64,000 nucleotides of DNA from Dinoroseobacter sp039192165 (GTDB lineage Bacteria; Pseudomonadota; Alphaproteobacteria; Rhodobacterales; Rhodobacteraceae). The position numbers and the translations under genes were made by a program. Under the pieces are notes generated by a model. That model worked only from the letters and a program-made list of their open reading frames with translations, was not told the origin of the DNA and searched no databases. Numbering within the stretch: position 1 is the first letter of the stretch; each line of letters begins with the position of its first letter. The stretch is from the NCBI GenBank assembly GCA_039192165.1, contig JBCCXD010000006.1, positions 62,001-126,000 on the forward strand, written 5' to 3'. Below, piece after piece: positions 63,092 through 64,000 of the stretch.

Positions 63092-63106
63092 TTCTTTGCG
63101 CTCCTC

Positions 63107-63190
63107 TCAGCAACAGGGAAATTTGATCTTGGCCAGAAGGTCGGCCTGTTCGGGTGTCGGCCGCAGCCAGCTTTTCAACCAACGTATCAT
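63107..63190 (-). CDS. Coupled 27-residue peptide with Cys-Cys end
   Basis: A 27-residue frame runs from ATG at 63190 to TGA at 63107. It begins MIRWLKSWLRP, which is amphipathic and basic, and ends KFPCC. Its ATG overlaps the xdhC stop by 4 bases (ATGA), as in translationally coupled genes, and coxG-like begins 15 bases after it. GAGAGGAG right after its stop is the ribosome site for the next gene. No family name is known to me. Confidence 0.55.
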   Translation of the reverse strand: MIRWLKSWLRPTPEQADLLAKIKFPCC

Positions 63191-64000
63191 TTTGCATGCT
63201 CCCGTTGCCCGCCCCGTCGGACACCGACGATCTCGGCCAGGATTGACAGCGCGATTTCGTCCGGAGTGATGGCTTTGATATCTAGCCCCGCAGGCGCCCG
63301 CACATCATCCAGCGCCTCGGGCGCGACCCCGTCAGCCTCAAGCCTGGCGCGCAGGGTTGCGAATTTGCGCCGCGACCCCACAAAGGCCACATATGCGCCG
63401 CCCCCTGCATTCAAAGCAGCGCGGAGTGCGGCTTCATCGCCTTTACCCTGGGTGGCGACCACAACATACCGATCCGCATCGCTTTGTGTGTCGAAGGCAA
63501 AAGATTCCGCATGCGCCACAGTTTCCGGCGCTGTTTCGAGGCCCGGTGCGGCCAAACGTAAATCGAAATCGAAACCCTTGCCGAGGGTGACCAGGGCCAG
63601 CGCAACGGGTCCGCTGCCACAGACCTGCAGCACGGGTTGCGGCAGAACCGGTTCAATAAAAATATCCATTGAGCCCTTCGAAGGGCAGCCATTGCGTGCG
63701 AATTTAACGCCTGCGCGCTCCTCTCCTGCCGCAACGCCTTCGGCATCCAGAACCTCCTCTGGCCTCAGGGAAATAAAGCGCGTCTGGCCGTCTTCCACTG
63801 CCTCGCGGGCCGCGCGCCCAATTGCACCGCGCACGCAGCCCCCGCCAACCCAACCGGCGAGGATGGTTCCGTCCGCCGCCACCAGGGCCTTGGCACCCGG
63901 TTTGGCCGACGTCGCCTCGAGGGTGCGCACCACGGTTGCCACCGCAAAGGCTTTGCCGGTGGCGCGCAGCCCTGCAAGTTTGAGGTCAAAATTTTGCTCA
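63187..64000 (-). CDS. XdhC-type maturation factor, N-terminus outside the window
   Basis: The frame is open to the right edge, so the start lies outside. At least 270 residues are visible. The N-terminal XdhC domain shows AVATVVRTLEATSAKPGAKA and GWVGGGCVRGAIGRAA, the middle NGCPSKGSMDIFIEPV, and the C-terminal Rossmann part LQVCGSGPVALALVTLG. XdhC proteins bind molybdenum cofactor and load it, with a sulfido ligand, into xanthine dehydrogenase or CO dehydrogenase-like enzymes. The coxG-like gene follows after the small peptide. Confidence 0.92.
   Translation of the reverse strand, partial: EQNFDLKLAGLRATGKAFAVATVVRTLEATSAKPGAKALVAADGTILAGWVGGGCVRGAIGRAAREAVEDGQTRFISLRPEEVLDAEGVAAGEERAGVKFARNGCPSKGSMDIFIEPVLPQPVLQVCGSGPVALALVTLGKGFDFDLRLAAPGLETAPETVAHAESFAFDTQSDADRYVVVATQGKGDEAALRAALNAGGGAYVAFVGSRRKFATLRARLEADGVAPEALDDVRAPAGLDIKAITPDEIALSILAEIVGVRRGGQREHAK

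Overview
The window looks like chromosomal DNA of a marine alphaproteobacterium of the Roseobacter group (Rhodobacteraceae). The base composition is G+C-rich, genes are densely packed with many 4-base ATGA overlaps, and the gene content is typical: dmdA-acuI for dimethylsulfoniopropionate (DMSP), TRAP and tripartite tricarboxylate (TTT) transporters, a ScfR-type regulator, a VPLPA-CTERM protein, and an FnrL-type box and an alphaproteobacterial LexA box. This assignment is an inference from gene content; no 16S gene is present. I found no rRNA, tRNA, insertion sequence, phage or CRISPR array.

Layout. 1-10 kb: ndk, an ABC-F ATPase, a MarC protein, a retropepsin-like protease, an AAA ATPase coupled to tatABC, a WYL regulator with a palindrome upstream, an orphan ABC ATPase, a sodium/solute symporter and an atypical SDR. 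10.8-18.7 kb: an Fnr-boxed universal stress protein, then a seven-gene leftward run (hydrolase, P450, DUF2182, DUF1326, DinB, dmdA, acuI), then a TusA-like gene. 18.8-29 kb: RNase E with a very large insertion, then a TakP-like TRAP operon divergent from a NarX/LuxR-type two-component pair. 29-43 kb: mostly housekeeping genes (ltaE, eno, anmK, tyrS, surE-pcm-nlpD-like, pntAB) with a lipoprotein, a VPLPA-CTERM protein, a DMT permease and a cupin.

43-51 kb: an isoprenylcysteine-methyltransferase-like protein, kynU, a lyxose-isomerase-like cupin, a class I amidotransferase, glcG-glcB, and a photolyase with a 56-residue DUF2256 protein behind a LexA-type box. 51-64 kb: pepN, two tandem paralogous membrane proteins, a ScfR regulator divergent from tctCBA, an acyl-CoA ligase and a ketopantoate-reductase-like gene, then a leftward xdhC / 27-residue peptide / coxG-like unit that runs off the right edge.

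Working together: the DMSP genes remove a methyl group from DMSP and reduce acryloyl-CoA. The TRAP and TTT systems import organic acids under local regulators. The acyl-CoA ligase probably activates what the TTT system imports. The Tat system in this window would export the TRAP binding protein, which has a twin-arginine leader. The most interesting undescribed items are the coupled 27-residue Cys-Cys peptide, the metal-handling-like DUF2182/DUF1326 pair inside the dmdA run, and the ScfR-TTT-ligase module.
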